From Bacillota bacterium (GTDB lineage Bacteria > Bacillota > Clostridia > Monoglobales > Firm-18): DNA of 64,000 nucleotides. The position numbers and the translations under genes are program-made. The first letter of the stretch is position 1. Each line of letters starts with the position of its first letter. This document shows positions 44,734 to 53,690 of the stretch, piece by piece. The stretch lies in the NCBI GenBank assembly GCA_022706765.1, contig JAKJBX010000005.1, forward strand, positions 1 through 64,000, given 5' to 3'. Under the pieces are notes generated by a model that saw only the letters and a list, made by a program, of their open reading frames with translations, was not told the origin of the DNA and did no database searches.

Positions 44734-46290
44734 TTATTGATTCAAAAACCTTTGGTATGAGCTGTTGTATGCCGCGATGACATCTTCAATACCCATGCCT
44801 TTTAAGGTTTGCAGGTACTTGTCGAAGGTCTCCTCTACTTTTTCCGTGCCGAGGACCCACTTCTGCTCACTTTCCTTCATGTAGGTGTCGATTGCGCCCC
44901 ACTTTTCGGTAATGATCTTTTGCTCGTCTGCGGTGAATACCAGTCTCGGGAGCTGGGGTCGGATGTATTTGTTCTCGCCATAGAGCTTAACCGCCTCTTT
45001 GCCGGACTCGTTGAGCCACTGTTCCTCAGCATTCCAGTCTCCGACAACGCCCGCTCTGAACCTCAGGCCCTTTGCCTGCAACGCCAGGAGGATATTGGTC
45101 TTGTTTTCCGTCAGCAAACTCTGGATATAAGTCGGCTTGCCCCCAACCATCGTATAGTGCACGCCCTCGATACCAAAGTTGTACAGCCTGTTGCCCGCCT
45201 CGGTAAACATAAAGTCAAAGAACTTGATGGTTTCAATCTGGTGCTGATTCTTTGACGAAATCGCCCACGCATTATTCGTCATGGTCTGTCTGCCGGTGCT
45301 TTCCTTTACTTCGCCGTTGATGTCGGCAGGCGGCGCAATCGCCTTAAACTCAAAGCCCGGAATCTTTTCGCCCAAAGCGTCGTTAAACGAAGAGGTCGAT
45401 GCGATCCAGTCGTGCGTTGATCCGCCCGTATTGTTGCCGAGCAGTACCTCACGGGACTGTGAGCCCCTGGTAAAGATTTCGCTGTCGATCAAGCCTTCCT
45501 TATACCATTTGGCAATGTTGGAAACAGCAACCTTAAACTCCGGCTCGTAAAAACCGAGCTTTATCTTGCCGTCCTCGGCATACCAGGTTCTCGAAGCGCC
45601 GAAGAACTGGTACATATAGTATGCGCCGCCCTTGAATTTCGAGAAGAAGGGCACCTCGTCCGCCTTGCCGTTGCCGTTCGGATCTCTCTCCTTGAACGCT
45701 TTGAGCACCTGATAGTACTCGTCAATGGTTTTCGGCACTTCCAAATTCAGCTTTTTGAGCCAATCTGTCCTGATAAATACCACGCCGGCATATTCGCCTT
45801 CCAAAATTTCGGGTATATAATACATTTTGCCGTCCGCCGCCACGCACTGCTTTTTATATTCGGGATGTGCGTCCAAATATGCTTTGAGGTGCGGCGCATG
45901 CTGCGCGATCAGATCGTCGAGCGGCACATATACGCCTTCCGAGACATATTTGTTGATGTTATCGGGCGTGGAAAGGATAATGTCCGCAAGCTCGCGCGAG
46001 GTAATCATCAAATTGTAAGCCAGCACCGGGTCCGAATTGGACTGCGGAACCGTCGAGGTAAGCCTGACGTTCGTAATTTCCTGAAGCTTGACAAGCACCT
46101 CTGCCGAAGGATTCAAAGGCTTCTCGCCGGTGACATGGTGATGTATCGTCAGTTCAACCGGTGTTTCGCTGACCCAATAGGTCTTGTCACCGTCGCTGAC
46201 AATTGCGTTATCCTTCGGTTTACACGACGTACCTGCCAAAACAAAGAATACCATCAATGCCGCAATAACCACTCTTGTACTTCTTTTCAT
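44734..46290 (-). CDS. Extracellular sugar-binding lipoprotein (LipO/LplA-like)
   Basis: 518 residues. Lipoprotein signal with lipobox LAGTSC (Cys near residue 23), then a two-lobed solute-binding fold of extracellular binding protein family 1, typical of CUT1-type oligosaccharide importers of Gram-positives. DPNGNGKADEVPF is the conserved calcium-loop-like motif of the LipO group. No permease or ATPase gene is in the window, so transport must use partners elsewhere. Start ATG at 46290 has AGGAGG about 12 bases upstream; a TTG three codons earlier is too close. It lies directly downstream of a membrane AraC sensor, the usual partner for such proteins. Confidence 0.86.
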   Translation of the reverse strand: MKRSTRVVIAALMVFFVLAGTSCKPKDNAIVSDGDKTYWVSETPVELTIHHHVTGEKPLNPSAEVLVKLQEITNVRLTSTVPQSNSDPVLAYNLMITSRELADIILSTPDNINKYVSEGVYVPLDDLIAQHAPHLKAYLDAHPEYKKQCVAADGKMYYIPEILEGEYAGVVFIRTDWLKKLNLEVPKTIDEYYQVLKAFKERDPNGNGKADEVPFFSKFKGGAYYMYQFFGASRTWYAEDGKIKLGFYEPEFKVAVSNIAKWYKEGLIDSEIFTRGSQSREVLLGNNTGGSTHDWIASTSSFNDALGEKIPGFEFKAIAPPADINGEVKESTGRQTMTNNAWAISSKNQHQIETIKFFDFMFTEAGNRLYNFGIEGVHYTMVGGKPTYIQSLLTENKTNILLALQAKGLRFRAGVVGDWNAEEQWLNESGKEAVKLYGENKYIRPQLPRLVFTADEQKIITEKWGAIDTYMKESEQKWVLGTEKVEETFDKYLQTLKGMGIEDVIAAYNSSYQRFLNQ

Positions 46291-46377
46291 AACAATCAAT
46301 GACCTCCTGTTTCATATTAATAATCCGCCGAAACAAGCCGACGGTAAAACACACAATCATCATATGCTTTTTAAGCC

Positions 46378-46403
46378 GAAATGTAAATCTACATTTCTTT
46401 ATA
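46378..46403 (-). promoter_or_regulatory. Promoter and candidate operator of the binding-protein gene
   Basis: Minus-strand TATAAA (46398-46403), with a weak -35 GTGCAA 17 bases upstream, is followed at once by the palindrome GAAATGTA-GATT-TACATTTC (46378-46397). This would cover the transcription start, as expected for an operator. One arm recurs beside the promoter of lyase paralog 5. Confidence 0.55.
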
Positions 46404-46514
46404 CTCAGCTAACAAAACTTTTGCACCAAAAAATACCAGTCCTGTTAAAAATACCGGAAACGCCGTACAAACCTCGTGTTTTCTGACGCTATGCCGCCCA
46501 TTGGTACGCGCGCT

Positions 46515-48800
46515 TTATTTTTCGGCGCTTTGCGCGGACGACGCATTCATTTTGCTGTACTGACCGGGCGACATCCCCTCGTAGCGGTTGAACATCCTGA
46601 TGAACGAGTTGGCGTTATTATAGCCAAGGCTGCTTGCCAGGTCCTTGATTTTAATGTTTTTGTCCGCACCCATAATTTCCTTTGCCTTCTTGACACGGTA
46701 AAAATCCAAATACTCTTTATAGTTATAGCCTGTGGCATTCTTAAACTGTATGCTGAGATAGCACTGCGACAGATTAAAATGCTCCGCAATGTCGCTGAGT
46801 GAAATGTCGATGTTGTAGTGTCCGTGGATATAATCGAGCATATTGCTTGCAATGGAGGCGTCGGCATGTTCGCTTTCAAGCTTCGCCTTCTCCGTCAGTT
46901 CGTTGAACATATTCAAAATCAGCCTTTCAAGCTGGTCGCTGTCCTCGCACATTTTCAGCTCCAAATAAATCAGCTTACCGCTGTCGAAAAAGTCGTCCTC
47001 ACTCTTGTCGATCTTCTGAATGATCCTGCGCGCCGTCGACGCAATCGCAAACTTAAAGGATGACAGCGCGTCGGGCGTGAGCTGCCTTTCTTTGAGGTTC
47101 TGATCCAGAATATTCTGTATCAGCGCCTTTGCCTCCGCAGCCTTTCCGACAATGATATAATTGATCAGCTCGCCTTCCAGCTCGTGGGGATAGTAGTACT
47201 TTTCGTCCTCCTGCTGCTTTAAGTCCTCCAACGTGACGGTCATATTCCGGCAGGTGCAAGGCACCTGCTCGATGATTTGGATCGCACTGTTGTAGGATCT
47301 TTGTATTTCCAAAAGCGTATGGCTTTGCTGACCGATCGCCGCGATCAGGCTGATGTCAAAGTTGGTTTCAATGTAGATGATGATGCCGGTGATGATCTTT
47401 TTGATCAGCGCTTGCTCGGTTTCGTTGATGATCAGCAAAAACCGCTTGTAGTCGATTTCAAAGACCTCGCATCTGAAATGCTGCGAAAGCTGCTCTCTGA
47501 ATATGACCAGTATCTGCGCCTGGATGTTCTGTATGGCGCTTCTTGAAAAGTTTTCGTTCAAATCTTTGTAATTCGAAAATTCACAGATCACAACGCTGTT
47601 CGCATCATGCAGATAGCTGAGGTCGTACTGCTCCAACTGACTGGCGTCCTCCTCGGGCAGTATGCCGACCAGTATTTCACGCAGCAGCTTGATCTTAAAG
47701 GTAATCTTACTGTTTTGCAGGGCTTTACGCAGCTTTTCGTTTGCCTTGTTGATTTCTGTTGCGGTGTCCGTAATGAATTTCATTTCGTCCTGCTCCGCGT
47801 TGGTACTCATGTTGCTGAAAAGACGCACGATGTTGGCGATCGGGCGGTATGCCCTTTGGGTGATGTAATAGACGATCAGCGCACCCGTAAACGCCAAAAA
47901 TGCCGCAAGCCACAGACAGTTGATGACCAGTGCACGGATTTTTTCGTCAAGCTCCTGCTGGGAGCCGGTGAGGTAAACATAACGCCAATCCATAGCGATG
48001 GAGTCGATGTATTCAAAGCTGTGCTTTTCTTCGCCGATCTTGATGTAATCCTTTTCGAGATTGGTGACGGAATAAAGGTTTGTCCCCGTCATAAAGGGCT
48101 TTTCGGCATCATCGTCTATACTCGACTGCATGGCGACGATGCTGTCTTTTTTCAAGATGATAAACGCCTCCTGCTGCTCGTCGCTAAGCTTTGGCAGCAG
48201 AATTTTTTCGTTAAACGTGAGGAAGATATAGATATCCTGGTTGCCGACCTTTTCCCTGCGCACAATGGTGAGGTACTCGATGCCGTCAGACGCATCCTCC
48301 ACGACGCTTCGGAGGACGAAGTATGTGCCTGAATATCCGCTTTGCGAAAAGGCGCTTTTAATGGAAGCAATGCTTGTTTCCGGAAGATTGAGGTTTGAGA
48401 AATAGCCGCTGACGTCCGTGGTATGGGTCGCCGTGATGACCATATTGTCGCTGAGCTTGGTGACGGCGATGTCAAAACCGATCACCGAATAGGCGGACTG
48501 GTATTTGGACAGGCTTTGGTTTGCCTTGATGATGCTGTAATAATCCGTCTCTTCATCGGTGGCATAGCGAATAATGCTTTCCTCCGCCAGAATTGCCGAC
48601 AGCGTATTGTTGGCGGTGCTGAGCACCGAATCAATACGGTCGCTGTTCTGCTTGATGAAAAGTTGGTGCCTGTTTGCAATTTCGAGTTGAATCATCTCCC
48701 GGTTCATGTAAAAAACATAACCTGCGACAATTGCCGTATACGACAGAATGATGGCTAAGTACATAACAAGCAGCTTCATGAAATACTTTTTCTTTCGCAA
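46515..48800 (-). CDS. Membrane-bound AraC-family sensor-regulator
   Basis: 761 residues. An N-terminal transmembrane helix (about 8-30), an extracytoplasmic sensing domain (about 32-295, Cache-like), a second helix (about 296-318), a linker, and a C-terminal pair of AraC helix-turn-helix motifs (about 660-755) with SLSDIAEHFNLSQCYLSIQFKNATG and IKDLASSLGYNNANSFIRMFNRYEG. This is the YesM/YesN-like one-protein sensor found next to sugar lipoproteins. It likely senses an oligosaccharide outside the cell and activates the binding-protein and lyase genes downstream. Start is TTG with GGGGG upstream; ATG at 48779 is an alternative. Confidence 0.85.
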   Translation of the reverse strand: MRKKKYFMKLLVMYLAIILSYTAIVAGYVFYMNREMIQLEIANRHQLFIKQNSDRIDSVLSTANNTLSAILAEESIIRYATDEETDYYSIIKANQSLSKYQSAYSVIGFDIAVTKLSDNMVITATHTTDVSGYFSNLNLPETSIASIKSAFSQSGYSGTYFVLRSVVEDASDGIEYLTIVRREKVGNQDIYIFLTFNEKILLPKLSDEQQEAFIILKKDSIVAMQSSIDDDAEKPFMTGTNLYSVTNLEKDYIKIGEEKHSFEYIDSIAMDWRYVYLTGSQQELDEKIRALVINCLWLAAFLAFTGALIVYYITQRAYRPIANIVRLFSNMSTNAEQDEMKFITDTATEINKANEKLRKALQNSKITFKIKLLREILVGILPEEDASQLEQYDLSYLHDANSVVICEFSNYKDLNENFSRSAIQNIQAQILVIFREQLSQHFRCEVFEIDYKRFLLIINETEQALIKKIITGIIIYIETNFDISLIAAIGQQSHTLLEIQRSYNSAIQIIEQVPCTCRNMTVTLEDLKQQEDEKYYYPHELEGELINYIIVGKAAEAKALIQNILDQNLKERQLTPDALSSFKFAIASTARRIIQKIDKSEDDFFDSGKLIYLELKMCEDSDQLERLILNMFNELTEKAKLESEHADASIASNMLDYIHGHYNIDISLSDIAEHFNLSQCYLSIQFKNATGYNYKEYLDFYRVKKAKEIMGADKNIKIKDLASSLGYNNANSFIRMFNRYEGMSPGQYSKMNASSAQSAEK

Positions 48801-48883
48801 ATGCCAAGCCCCCTTAAAGACCCCCGACCGCTAAATATGACAAAAAACGAGAATTTTCCATCATATAAACTACCGCACTTTAT

Positions 48884-48912
48884 ATTATATCAACAAATTA
48901 TCTAAAACACAA
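48884..48912 (-). promoter_or_regulatory. Promoter of the membrane AraC gene
   Basis: Minus-strand TTGTGT and TATAAT, 17-base spacer; start near 48877; leader about 77 bases. Confidence 0.68.
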
Positions 48913-48956
48913 GCAAAATTTTTATGCAAAAATGTCAATAAAGCGTATGTGCTTGC

Positions 48957-51113
48957 TCAACGGACCCGTTCGACGCCGTCGGGCAGCCTGACCTCCGTGA
49001 CGCCTGAGCGGCAGTCCACCTCAATAATGCCGTAAGGCGTCGGGATTTTCCCCCTCGCCCATTCAAGGTCTCCCAAAACCGGCGATATCCTGACCTGCTT
49101 AAAGCCGTCGTCCACAGGCACAACACCGAGTATCCGTGCGGGCAGCTGATACGCCGGCGTGCCGCCCCAGGCGTGGCTATAATCACAGTCAAAGCCGCTC
49201 CACACCTCTTTGAGAGAGGTGTCGCATTCGGCAATCAGTTGGCTCCACCGTCTGATTTGGTCGTTGCCGTACTTCTCAAAAAACCCCGCTTTGTGCAATG
49301 CGCCGAACACGAAGTGCATAAAGTACGGCTGTGCCTGGAACAGCGAAGTATCCGTCATCACCTTTTCCATAATCACGCCGCATTGCTCATCAGGTGCAAG
49401 CCCGAACAGCACGGCAAGCGTATTGGTGTGCTGCCCGAAATACAGACCGTCGCCATACGGCAGCCACGGCTTTTCCTCATAAACAGTCGCACCGTTTTTG
49501 CCCTCGCAGTAAAGCCCCTTTTCCTCATCCCAAAGCAAGCGGTTAAAGGCGGCTTTGACCTGTTCGGCAGTTTTTTCATAAAACTCCGCCGCCTGAGCGT
49601 CTCCTAACCGGGTGCAAAAATATGCCCCGTTTTGCAGTGCACGATAGAAAAACGCACTGATGTAACCCTGCCCCAAAACCTTCGGCGGATGGTGCAGGCA
49701 ATACTCGCCGACGTATACCCAGTCCATAAACATAAAGTTCGGCGGGTCATCCACAATGCCGCTGTCGCCGACGTAGGACATAAACCGTTTCAGCACCAGC
49801 TCCACCGCACTGCGCACCCTTGCCAGTATCCCGCTGTCGCCCGTGTACAGCACATAGTCCCGAATCATCTCGGTCCAAATCAGGCTATAACTCGGGTGGA
49901 ACATATTCGCATCCTTCTCCTCTATCAGCCATGCGGTACGCAGGATGTCGAGCCTTGTCAGCCATTTGTCGCCGAAGCAGTAATAGTTCATCAGGCTTTC
50001 GATATAATAGTCGCCCGTGCAGCCGAGCGGCTCAAGGTGCATGGGTGAGTCTAAATGAAGCGACTGGCGGCACAGGACATTCGTCCACCGGCACACGTCG
50101 AAAATCTTATTGAGGGAAGCGTCGCTGCATTCAAATTCACCGGCAAACTCAAACGGATAGGCGGTGAAAATCAAATCGACCTTTAAGGTAAACGGCTTGG
50201 TGAAGTTGGAGGTTGAAATGTCCAAATACCTTGCGCTGTACATATTCAGGCTGTCAAAGGCAGTCTTGCCGGCACGCAGCGACAGGTACTCGGTTTTGTC
50301 GGTCCTGCCGATGATCTCTTGCGCGCCGATGCGCAGGGCGACATTTTCCTCGGCCGAAACCTCCAAGCTGATGTAGGCGGAATAAACCCTGCCGAAGTCA
50401 AGGACAAGGTGGGCAGGCGCCCCCGGCAAGAGCGTGATAACGCCTGACTTCGCCGATACCCTTTGCTGATTGGACGCATAAGGTACGATCAGCTCCCCAA
50501 ACGCTATCCGACGCTGTATGAGGTTCGGGATTTCCTTCGGGATCAGATTCCAGACGCACGGCGTTACCCTTGCCGGCTTAAAGTCGACCGGCGGCGTGAT
50601 GCTGACATTCCTGCACGCGATATAGGTATAAGGCTTTTGATAGCGCCGGTCGATACCGCAAAGCCAGGTTTCGTCAGTGGCGACGACCTCGGACGTGCCA
50701 TCCGCATACGCAATGTGCGCCTCGAACATGAACCCGCCGTGCCCCATTGAGCAATCGCACGGCACCTCCGGCTGAAGCACGACGTTGGCGGTAACAAGGT
50801 TTTCACCCATCGAAAAATCAAGGTCGGTTTCGTCATAAAACCAATAGGGCATCGGCTGACGGTTGTCATAGTCGCCGCCGACTGCCGCAGGACCCCTGAT
50901 GGTCAGCTTGCCGTTTATGTAGAGTGTGTATTTGGCGTCGCCGCTGACAAAGGCTTTAACGCTTTTCACCGGTTTGTTGATGCTGATGGTTTTTTTGAAG
51001 GTCACGACACTGTAACGAAGACCGCCGTCCTCGCAAAAATAGGTATATTTACTTTTTTGATATTCGGGATAGTGCGTATCGTCAAGCCATATCCAGTTTG
51101 CAGATGGTTTCAT
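48957..51113 (-). CDS. Alpha-L-rhamnosidase-like glycoside hydrolase (GH78)
   Basis: 718 residues with no signal peptide, so probably cytoplasmic. N-terminal beta-sandwiches (about 1-310) include YTLYINGKLTIRGPA. An (alpha/alpha)6 barrel (about 330-640) carries HLDSPMHLEPLGCTGD, the equivalent of the GH78 DxPxRDERLGWTGD signature with Glu and Asp kept. SHAWGGTPAYQLPARILGV is followed by a C-terminal sandwich. Likely removes terminal rhamnose, or another deoxy- or pento-sugar, from imported oligosaccharides. The ATG at 51113 has GAAAGG 9 bases upstream; the ATG three codons earlier abuts the ribosome site. It follows the SGNH esterase in the same direction. Confidence 0.82.
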   Translation of the reverse strand: MKPSANWIWLDDTHYPEYQKSKYTYFCEDGGLRYSVVTFKKTISINKPVKSVKAFVSGDAKYTLYINGKLTIRGPAAVGGDYDNRQPMPYWFYDETDLDFSMGENLVTANVVLQPEVPCDCSMGHGGFMFEAHIAYADGTSEVVATDETWLCGIDRRYQKPYTYIACRNVSITPPVDFKPARVTPCVWNLIPKEIPNLIQRRIAFGELIVPYASNQQRVSAKSGVITLLPGAPAHLVLDFGRVYSAYISLEVSAEENVALRIGAQEIIGRTDKTEYLSLRAGKTAFDSLNMYSARYLDISTSNFTKPFTLKVDLIFTAYPFEFAGEFECSDASLNKIFDVCRWTNVLCRQSLHLDSPMHLEPLGCTGDYYIESLMNYYCFGDKWLTRLDILRTAWLIEEKDANMFHPSYSLIWTEMIRDYVLYTGDSGILARVRSAVELVLKRFMSYVGDSGIVDDPPNFMFMDWVYVGEYCLHHPPKVLGQGYISAFFYRALQNGAYFCTRLGDAQAAEFYEKTAEQVKAAFNRLLWDEEKGLYCEGKNGATVYEEKPWLPYGDGLYFGQHTNTLAVLFGLAPDEQCGVIMEKVMTDTSLFQAQPYFMHFVFGALHKAGFFEKYGNDQIRRWSQLIAECDTSLKEVWSGFDCDYSHAWGGTPAYQLPARILGVVPVDDGFKQVRISPVLGDLEWARGKIPTPYGIIEVDCRSGVTEVRLPDGVERVR

Positions 51114-51140
51114 GCGTTTCATCCTTTCAAATGAAGATTT

Positions 51141-52124
51141 TTAGAGGTTGCCTGATATGCACTGAATGAGCTTTAAAGCATAGTGCATAAAGCCTTCGTC
51201 ATTCGGATGCAGACCGTCGTTGAAAAGCGTCGGGATATGCGGCATCACAGTCTGTCCGTCGATGACGCCGATCTGCGGATACATCCGAAGCTCCTCACGC
51301 AGGATGTCGCTCACGACCGGAAAGCCGCCGATGGGACGCATGTCCGCACAGTCGCTGCGCCATACCGGCGTGATCACGAAAATCTGCGCCTCCGGGAAGA
51401 CATCCGTCAGGGTCTTAAAATACCCCCGCACCTTTTCACGGTATTCCCCGGGGGTCTTGCAGACCGTCCAGTCATTGGTGCCGTAAGCGACGGTGACGAT
51501 GTCGGGCTGATAGGCTATGCCCTTATCAAGGCTATTTTGCTCAAAAAAATAGCCCCCGACGCCCTGATTCAACAGGTTCATACCAAAATAGCGGGCAAGC
51601 TGTACGGGATAGGCGGAGGACGGACGCAGTGCGCTCATCCCCTGGGTGATGGAGTCTCCGAGGCACAAAAGGTTCTTTTCAAAGGGCGAGGTCGCCCTGA
51701 CCGAGGCGTTGTCCGACAGCCCGACGCCCGTTAACACAAGCTCCACAAGATGCGGCAGATAGACGGTGACGCGCCTGCTTGCGCCCTTTTCATTGGGAAG
51801 GTCGCAGCGCATTTCGCCGGCGCCGCCGCCGACAGGCACCTGACCCGCCGAACAGCAGAGCACGCCGTCGACGTAGCAGTCAAAATACAGCCAGTTCCGC
51901 GCCTTTTCCCTAACCTGATAGCTTACCGCAATATAGTCCGAATCGGTACAAAGGTCTAAACATACGCCCGCCGGACAGTTGCTGCGCAACAGCAAAAACG
52001 CCTGCTTTCCGTACTCCTCATACTGCCCGGGGGTAAAGCGTTTGTACCGGACGCCGTCCGAAACATCAATGTCTAAGGTGTTTTTGCTGATTTGCCTGAT
52101 CTCTTCTGCCGTAAGACTTTTCAT
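51141..52124 (-). CDS. SGNH/GDSL hydrolase, carbohydrate-esterase type
   Basis: 327 residues, no signal peptide. An N-terminal beta-sandwich (about 1-145) of the kind that precedes CE2-like esterases is followed by the SGNH domain. GDSITQG at residues 156-162 carries the nucleophile Ser158; GTND and DGLHPNDEG give the oxyanion Asn and the catalytic Asp/His. Probably removes acetyl or methyl esters from sugars of the same substrate. The ATG at 52124 is taken because AAAGG lies 11 bases ahead. An ATG overlapping the sulfatase stop as ATGA also exists but has no ribosome site. Confidence 0.83.
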   Translation of the reverse strand: MKSLTAEEIRQISKNTLDIDVSDGVRYKRFTPGQYEEYGKQAFLLLRSNCPAGVCLDLCTDSDYIAVSYQVREKARNWLYFDCYVDGVLCCSAGQVPVGGGAGEMRCDLPNEKGASRRVTVYLPHLVELVLTGVGLSDNASVRATSPFEKNLLCLGDSITQGMSALRPSSAYPVQLARYFGMNLLNQGVGGYFFEQNSLDKGIAYQPDIVTVAYGTNDWTVCKTPGEYREKVRGYFKTLTDVFPEAQIFVITPVWRSDCADMRPIGGFPVVSDILREELRMYPQIGVIDGQTVMPHIPTLFNDGLHPNDEGFMHYALKLIQCISGNL

Positions 52125-52141
52125 TGTGCTTTTAACCTTTC

Positions 52142-53593
52142 TCATTGCCAGCCGTAATCCGCCGCAAACCGCTCGTAGACGTCCTGCGGCAGTGAAAGCA
52201 GGTCGCCCGTCCGCGCCATATGCGCGCGCAGGTCCGCCAGCATCCGCAAAACAAGGCTGCGGCAGCCGCCGTCGCATGCTAAGTTGTTTGTCTCGCCCGC
52301 ATCGTCCTTATGATAAAGCTCCAAGAAGATCTCGTCCTTAAAAATATCAACAATCAGCTTATAATCGCCCCTCACGACGCACCTTTGAAAATTGGAGCGT
52401 CCCGCATTGCCGTCGTACTGTATGAAGATGCTGTCCCTGCCAAGTCTTTCGCCGTTTATGACAGGCATCAGCGACCTGCCCGACAGCCCCGCAGGCGTAT
52501 CAATACCCGCATAATCGCACAGCGTCGGCAGCACATCCACCGCACTGACAACCTCATCCGACACGGTCGTCTTGGGGACAAAGTTTATGGGAAACTTGAT
52601 ATAGAGCGGGATTTTTGCCGACTCGTCATACATGCACATCTTTTGCCACAGGCTATGCGATCCGAGCATTTCGCCGTGGTCAGAGGTAAATACGATCAGC
52701 GTATCGTCATAGATGCCCTGCGCTTTCAGTCCATCCGTAATCTTGCCGACGCAGTCGTCCAGCAGCGCCGTCAGCCCCGCATAGACCCGCCAGACCTCCT
52801 GCCACTCCTCACGGGAATAGCGTGCGCCCAAGATGCCCGTTAAGTTATACATTTGAAGCGGCGACTGGTGCGCATACCACTGCCCGACGTTTTCGGGCAT
52901 CGTCACTTCCCTGATTTTTGAATACCACGGCTCGGGAATGTCAAGCGGCGGGTGCGGCGCCAAAAACATGGCGTTCAGCAAAAAAGGCTTGCTCCTGTCC
53001 CGCTCCCGGAGAGCGGTCATAGCTCCTTTTAAAAAATAGCCGTCAAAAAAATAGTCAAAGCCCTCTTCATAGCAGCCGGTCGCCGGAATGGAATAGCGTT
53101 GCATTTGGGTGACCCTGCCGAGGTTCATCTCGGCGACCCTACCCGAAAACGCCGGACCGCCGGGTCTTCTTTTGCCGTGCTGCTTTAAATAAGGACCGTA
53201 ATCGTCCTCCGTATTGATCCAATGGGTCCGTGTAGCGGCGGAGCGTTCCATTTGCCCCTCTTCGGTGAACAGATGCTGCTTGCCTGTATGCCAGCTATCC
53301 CAGCCGTTTTCCATCATCTGATATAAATTCGGCACGCCGCTGCGCACCAGCGCATACTTCCTGTCAACCGTCCCCCAGGCATTGATCAGACTTCCGTTTT
53401 CGTTGGGGTATCTGCCGGTAAAGAAGGCTCCCCGGGCAGGCACGCACAGCGGAGAAGCGCAGTACGCACGGTCAAAGCGCACACCCTCCTTCGCCAAACG
53501 GTCGATATTGGGCGTAAAGCCCTTGCCCAAAACGTCATAGCGGAGCTGGTCCGCCATAATGACCACCACATGTGGTTTTTTCATATTTCCCAT
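52142..53593 (-). CDS. Type I sulfatase (formylglycine-dependent, S1 family)
   Basis: 483 residues, no signal peptide. The active-site pattern C50-V-P-A-R54 lies in LCVPARGAFFTGRYP, so the Cys form is converted by an anaerobic or FGE-type maturase that is not in the window. Metal ligands are visible as MADQ near residue 14 and FTSDHGEMLG near residue 305. HTGKQHLF and APHPPLD supply further active-site residues. It would desulfate oligosaccharides; the intracellular location suggests action after uptake. It sits in an operon with the esterase, the rhamnosidase and an upstream secreted protein. Start ATG has AAGGA 9 bases upstream. Confidence 0.9.
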   Translation of the reverse strand: MGNMKKPHVVVIMADQLRYDVLGKGFTPNIDRLAKEGVRFDRAYCASPLCVPARGAFFTGRYPNENGSLINAWGTVDRKYALVRSGVPNLYQMMENGWDSWHTGKQHLFTEEGQMERSAATRTHWINTEDDYGPYLKQHGKRRPGGPAFSGRVAEMNLGRVTQMQRYSIPATGCYEEGFDYFFDGYFLKGAMTALRERDRSKPFLLNAMFLAPHPPLDIPEPWYSKIREVTMPENVGQWYAHQSPLQMYNLTGILGARYSREEWQEVWRVYAGLTALLDDCVGKITDGLKAQGIYDDTLIVFTSDHGEMLGSHSLWQKMCMYDESAKIPLYIKFPINFVPKTTVSDEVVSAVDVLPTLCDYAGIDTPAGLSGRSLMPVINGERLGRDSIFIQYDGNAGRSNFQRCVVRGDYKLIVDIFKDEIFLELYHKDDAGETNNLACDGGCRSLVLRMLADLRAHMARTGDLLSLPQDVYERFAADYGWQ

Positions 53594-53690
53594 ACTATAT
53601 TGTCCTTCCGCATGATTGCGTATTGCCCTGATATACTATAACCAAAATCGCTCTGTTTGTCAAGCGAAAACGACAGCCTTCGACGATGCG

